Shown here: positions 59,583 through 64,000 of the stretch, in pieces
Numbering within the stretch: the stretch's first letter is position 1
How the letters are laid out: the number at the start of each line of letters is the position of its first letter
Assembly: GCF_902150065.1 (NCBI RefSeq)
Contig: NC_043996.1
Span: 14,025,485-14,089,484 of the forward strand
Direction of reading: 5' to 3'
Length of the DNA stretch: 64,000 nt
Origin: Myripristis murdjan
Taxonomy: Eukaryota > Chordata > Actinopteri > Holocentriformes > Holocentridae
Position numbers and translations under genes: made by a program
Notes under the pieces: model-generated
What the model was told of the DNA's origin: nothing
Seen by the model: the letters and a program-made list of their open reading frames with translations, nothing else
Databases searched by the model: none

Positions 59583-59615
<33 letters not shown>

Positions 59616-62414
59616 ATTAGAAACTTAATGCCAATAAACAACATACCTATCAGATTTGAAAAAGAAAGAAGTAAACCATCGGCTATCCATCACATACCCT
59701 TCTGTTGACATGCAAAACCACGTTCTCTATAGTCCGGTGCTCCCGGATCAGGCTCAGAGCTCTCTTAGGACCCAAACCTGCTATCTTGTCGCAGAAGTCA
59801 CAGCCCAGCAAAATACACAGGTCTACAAACTGGTGGGGAGGAGAGGGAAAAGATGCCAATAATGCTCATGTATACACAGCATGTCTGCGTAGTGGTAGTA
59901 TTATCCCTGCTTTCACCTGCTGTCAGAGTTAGGAGCTGCTGACTAAAAGAAGCAAATGAAAGTCAGAGTTACGAGTCAAATCTTCAGAAAAAGCGAGTTT
60001 CTGACATGAGATGACTTTTATCATGTCAACATGGTGGCAGAAAGGACAGTCTCAGTGATTGATGGTAGGCAGTTCTTTATTTTCCTAAACACAAGTCAGA
60101 ACTGATTTAGGCCATTGACATTTATTTACATCTGTTATTGGTTGCATTATATCAGACGGGCGAATTAAATCCATGTTTCCAACAGCAAAGCCATCAAATG
60201 CAACGACCTTGTAATTACAGCTTTACAACTTTAAGTTGAAATGTCTAGCTTCTCACCAGGCACCATATGGGTCGTGCACATCGCAGAAACTTAATGCCCT
60301 CAAATCTCAGAGTGGCTTGCTTTATAGAGGATGTGAATAAATATTATGGTCTTACCTCCTCGTGAGAAATTTTGAGAATGCCCAAGAGCTTGGGCAAAGA
60401 GTATTCGATGACGTCACTGTGAAGAAGGAGGACATGAACATGAGAGCTGGACACAAACCTGTCGCTCCTTCCTTCACTCAACTCTAAAACATTAGCAGCA
60501 TTGCTGGAAACACACAAGGCACGTGTTTGTGAGACAAGCCTTCGATGTGCACTTACAGTGCTCTGCAACGTGTTGGGCAAAATACCTCAGCCTAGGTAAG
60601 TTTAAAAAGGGTAGTTTGGAGTATTCCTTGAAGCAACACATCAGTGGGACAGGTCGTACCTGTCCTTCTTTGCGTTCAGCTGGCGGATGAGAACATTCCC
60701 TCCAAACGGGAGCGTGTCCATGTCCTCTGAGGCCACAGCGTCCACAGTCCCGTCTCTCACCAGCTGGGCACACAGCGCCTCACCCTCCCCTGGAGCCTGG
60801 AGAGACGCAGGGGGCGTAAATTGAAGGTTGGAAAAGAGAGAGAATGGAAGAGGAACACTGATATAGCAATAAGCTTCATATAAACCAATCAATCACCTTG
60901 TTTACATAGCACTTTTCATACAAACAAATGTAACACACAATAAAACAATATCCCAAAAAATAATAAATGTAGCTTTACTGCTACAGGATGGCTGAATGTT
61001 ATACAGGGTGTCCACAAAGTCTCTTTACAATTTAAAAAATCTATTACAAAAGCAATTGATGAGATATGTTAATCAGATTTGTTCTATGTACTCAGTGCTT
61101 ATCAAAGTTTTTAATCACATTGGACATCAACGACCTGAGGCAAAAGATCACTGATGCCATTGCCACCACTGATGAGGCTATGCTACAACAAACATGGCAA
61201 GAAATCGAGTACTGTCTTGATGTGCTTCGTGCAACTAATGTTGCCCATATAGAGGTGTGTTAAATGAGGCCAAAAAAAACGTCAATATCTACTCCTCATT
61301 TTGTAATAATTTCCACAGATTTGTCTATTCATTTGCTTTTGTAATAAATTTGTTAAATTGTAAAGAGCCATTATGGACACCCTGTATGATATTATAATGT
61401 GGCACCTGGATGATGGGCACACCCAGCAGCTTCAGGAGGTGGAGACAGTCTTTGGTCTGGGAGGATGCTGCAGGGAAAAGAGCCAGGAATCACTCCAGGA
61501 TAACAACAATCAACAGGTCCAAAACATGTCCTGAGACTGACACAAATGCTGAAAACATTTTGCTGCTCATTTCAGAGACTTACCTGTGCCTGAGTGGTTG
61601 GGGGAGCGCCATCCAGCTGCTTCGGCTCGTTTCTCAAGCTGCAGGAAAAAAGGAAACACAGAGGTTTCAACATAAACACATGAGGAGGGAGCTCAGGTTT
61701 GTGTCCCTCCTTGACGGTCCTGTATCAGGAGGGCCAGGATCAGCCAGAGATCCAGCCTCATGGTGCCACTTACAACAGCTCTCTTCTCCCAGGGGGGCTT
61801 CCCATCAAACACAAAGACCGGCTTTATGTCATGTTCCAGGAAGGTGAGGGTGCGGAAGAACACACCTGTCAGGGGGCTGCAACAGGGACACAACACACAG
61901 GATCAGCTATTTCAAGACACAAAACCCAGACCTGGCACACAGTACTGGAGGACTGGGGAGTCAGTGTGTGATGCAGAGTGTGAAACAGGAGACGCTGGTG
62001 TCCAAAGGCCCGGTCAGGACAGGGCTCACCTCAGGAAGCCGAGTGAAGGCACCGCCGCACGGAACTGGTTCAACACAATGGACGCGTCCAGCGCAATGAC
62101 TTTCCCTGTGCGGTGTAAACAACAACAATAACAACAACAACAACAAGAACAAAAGTCAGCACCAAACTATGCCATCTTTATTAATGGATGCTACGATCCA
62201 TTAATGCTAAGTTTACCCGAGGAAAGTTGTGTCATTTAGCTAAAGTGTATCGTTATACGTGCTAGCCACGATTAGCAATCTTCGCATTTCTTAAAAAAAA
62301 CAAACAATGGAGAAAAACGCCAGGAATGTCACCTGCATAATCGCTGATATCTTTGTGAGAAACGGCACCGGGAGCATCTTCCCGAATCAGATCTGCCAGT
62401 TTGGTGATCCCCAT
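58844..62414 (-). CDS. FEN1-like structure-specific nuclease (flap endonuclease paralogue)
   Basis: XPG/FEN1-family nuclease, probably 5'-flap type. Exons in transcript order: 62414-62333, 62105-62030, 61876-61774, 61638-61584, 61467-61406, 60796-60660, 60416-60356, 59829-59698, 59579-59434, 59321-59177, 58900-58844; 351 aa (human FEN1 380). Metal-binding residues are all present: D34 (LDASIV), D77 (FDGKPP), E130/E132 (GEGEA), D151/D153 (SEDMD), D203 (LLGCDFCD). Arch residues K84 and R91 match human K93 and R100. A helix-hairpin-helix GLGPKRAL follows. The basic C-terminus carries a PCNA box QTRMEDFF (318-325) and a lysine-rich tail. Compared with FEN1 the segment between D77 and E130 is 19 residues shorter (cap region) and that between D34 and D77 is 9 shorter. 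FEN1 Y40 is Asn here. I recall a zebrafish gene named 'probable flap endonuclease 1 homolog' of about this length. Read-through past exon 10 would give an alternative tail (stop at 59114). Confidence 0.88.
59584..59613 (+). repeat. (G)30 mononucleotide run
   Basis: Thirty consecutive G on the plus strand. On the transcribed sense of the FEN1-like gene this is (C)30, ending four nt upstream of the first base of exon 9 (ccccgcag|acacat), where it acts as the whole polypyrimidine tract. Confidence 0.95.
61004..61384 (+). mobile_element. Tc1/mariner-type element, internally deleted, in a FEN1-like intron
   Basis: Ends are 30-bp inverted repeats starting CAGGGTGTCCA and ending CTCTTTACAATTT, with only 3 mismatches, each flanked by TA (61002-61003, 61385-61386), the target site of the Tc1/mariner superfamily. 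Between them a plus-strand frame at 61066-61263 encodes a piece resembling the C-terminal end of a DDE transposase ([17 protein letters not shown], then [16 protein letters not shown]). The catalytic part is missing, so this 381-bp copy is non-autonomous. It sits in the intron between FEN1-like exons 5 and 6, 20 nt inside the donor. Confidence 0.88.
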
Positions 62415-62742
62415 TGTAGAGATTTACCGCCCAGCTGTTAGCTTCTTCCAACCAGGTAGTGATGCTTCATGCTACGAGAATGGAACGAAGTTTTTTTTCC
62501 CCCTAGGATGGCGAAGGCATGATCCGATTGATTTACATTCATTCTCTACAGCCTGTCCCCTATCTTAGCAATAACCAATTTATGCCAAGATCTAACCGTA
62601 GCCTAATCCTAATCCCGATCCCAGCCCTAACTTTAATCAGTAAATCAAAATGACCACTCAAAATGTCAAAAATGACTTCGTCATCCTAGGAGAAAAAAGT
62701 GAAGGTGGGGCGAAGGAGCTTACATGGAAATGAGGAATGTTA

Positions 62743-62745
<3 letters not shown>

Positions 62746-62773
<28 letters not shown>
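62746..62773 (+). repeat. Poly(A) tract, 28 nt
   Basis: Twenty-eight uninterrupted A. No LINE or SINE body is recognisable immediately upstream. Confidence 0.9.
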
Positions 62774-62774
<1 letters not shown>

Positions 62775-62911
62775 AGTAGAAACATTTTTTATTTTATCTA
62801 TATTTTCCGCTTTTATATGAACATCTGCATTCATTGTGCGTTGTTGTGTTCATTCATCTTCTGCTTCTTCTTTTCCCTCTTCCTCTTCTTCTTCTACTGG
62901 GTAATTATATT

Positions 62912-62985
62912 GTGGGTCCTTCGGAGGACCCGGACTTCAAAGGATGCAGACCCTGAATTGGGACACAGCTTTTGATTCCAAAACA
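62912..62985 (-). repeat. Possible teleost short interspersed element fragment
   Basis: Minus-strand wording 'agctgtgtcccaattcaggg ... gcatcctttgaagtccgggtcctccgaaggaccc' resembles a short repeated element I recall from teleosts. A 7-bp-stem hairpin (GGGTCCT/AGGACCC, loop TCGG) lies at 62915-62932. Ends not defined. Confidence 0.3.
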
Positions 62986-64000
62986 AAATGATGCAAAGAG
63001 CAGAAAGATATTGCAAACATAAGTATAATACAAAGTGTACATCAAAAAATTACAAAAAAAAATTACAGGGAGTATACATTACAATAAATGTGATTATAAT
63101 CTTTATAATATATACATCTTTTCTTGGAGTTTTTGATGCTTTTGTTTTTCATATTTTACAGAGTGTTAACCAGTTTAACATCAACACATAACATTCTCAG
63201 AAATGGTAATGCATCCCATTAACTGGTTCTAAGCAGTGAAAAATAAGACGCGACAAAAAAAAAAAAAACAGAGGTAACAGGGCACCGAAAAAAAGAAGTG
63301 TAGATTTGTTTCTGCTTCATTATTTCAAAAAGAACGTAAATTATCTGTTTCTGCACTAATTCAGGATACATTTGGATGTTATGTTTTAGGAAATGAGAAC
63401 TTCAGTGTCCTTCAGGAGAACAGCACTGATCCAGAGTTAGTGCCTTTAATTAGTTTTAAAAAATTAAGCTATTTCTTGGAGAAAACTTTCATGGGACAGA
63501 ATGTTTCCTTTATAATCTATTTCACAGCTCTTTGTCAGGTTGTATCTGGTTTGCCTGGCTTCTCAATGCTTTAAAGGCACCAGCAAACATGTTTTCACAC
63601 AGATGGAGCAACAGGAGGCAGCATTGCACACAGGAGACAGAGCACTGATAAACATCCACAATTTATTACAGTAAAATATGTACAAATAAATGTATGCATC
63701 TGTATATTAAATGTTTTCCTTGAGACTCCAGCTTCACGTGGTGAGTGCAACGCTTAACAAACATAGAGCGACCAATGACCATGAGACCATTTTGTTGATA
63801 CCTCCATTTCTATTTGTGATAAATAAATCTCCATGATATACACATTAATTGTATTATTCAAAAAAATAATGAGACCAAATATTTCTTATACACAGGCATC
63901 TATTACACATGATCATACAAACGGTAGCGCAAAGACTTCTATCACACAGCATGAGGAATAAAAACACTTAAAGTTCATGCCTTTATTCTTATGGGTACTC

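Larger units (their letters stand above)
62415..64000. other. FEN1-like 5' flank and non-coding end of window
   Basis: No coding exon recognised. It contains a CCTAA-rich degenerate stretch at about 62590-62635, poly(A) at 62746-62773, a TTC-rich stretch at 62860-62896 and a hairpin-bearing repeat remnant at 62912-62985. AATAAA on the minus strand at 63662-63667 could end the 3'UTR of a minus-strand gene lying beyond the window. Confidence 0.4.

Noticed and set aside
62590-62640. CCTAA-rich stretch as an interstitial telomere repeat
   Set aside because: Units are irregular (cctaatcctaatcccgatcc...), with no run of TTAGGG/CCCTAA; ordinary degenerate DNA.

Overview
This window is nuclear DNA from a ray-finned fish, most likely a percomorph-type teleost. 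The support is compact, intron-rich vertebrate genes with GT-AG introns, abundant (CA)n/(GT)n microsatellites, fish-type short hAT, TTAA-flanked and Tc1/mariner non-autonomous transposons, a degraded Rex1/L2/CR1-like LINE, and a diverged FEN1 paralogue that I recall from zebrafish. No prokaryotic, viral, retroviral or CRISPR feature was seen.

Layout. 1-8.1 kb is mostly non-coding; it holds an internally deleted hAT element with a perfect 8-bp target duplication (39-596), an 81%-identical 59-bp repeat pair, and an orphan coding-like stretch near 4.7-4.9 kb. 8.7-17.9 kb is gk5 (+, 16 exons, 532 aa, FGGY-family glycerol kinase 5). Its introns carry two MITEs and several microsatellites placed at splice sites. 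22.5-26.3 kb is atp1b3 (+, 7 exons, 278 aa, Na,K-ATPase beta-3). 32.6-38.2 kb is grk7 (-, 4 exons, 557 aa, cone opsin kinase ending in a CAAX box). 38.2-46.0 kb is gene-poor and contains the LINE fossil. 46.0-48.5 kb is fbxo36 (-, 4 exons, with a long C-terminal extension). 50.3-57.4 kb is agfg1 (-, 12 exons, 472 aa, ArfGAP with NPF motifs). 58.8-62.4 kb is a FEN1-like nuclease gene (-, 11 exons, 351 aa) with an intronic mariner MITE and a 30-G run inside a splice acceptor. 62.4-64 kb looks non-coding.

The genes do not form a pathway. gk5, atp1b3 and grk7 correspond to a block I recall from human 3q23 (there with TFDP2 between ATP1B3 and GK5). fbxo36 and agfg1 correspond to human 2q36, so a synteny joint lies between about 38.2 and 46.0 kb. 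All six gene models were built by reading exon/intron boundaries by eye; phases close and lengths agree with the families, except for the fbxo36 tail. The most notable items are the FEN1 paralogue with its short helical arch, the repeated placement of microsatellites directly on splice sites, and the fbxo36 C-terminal extension with its TISU-like start.
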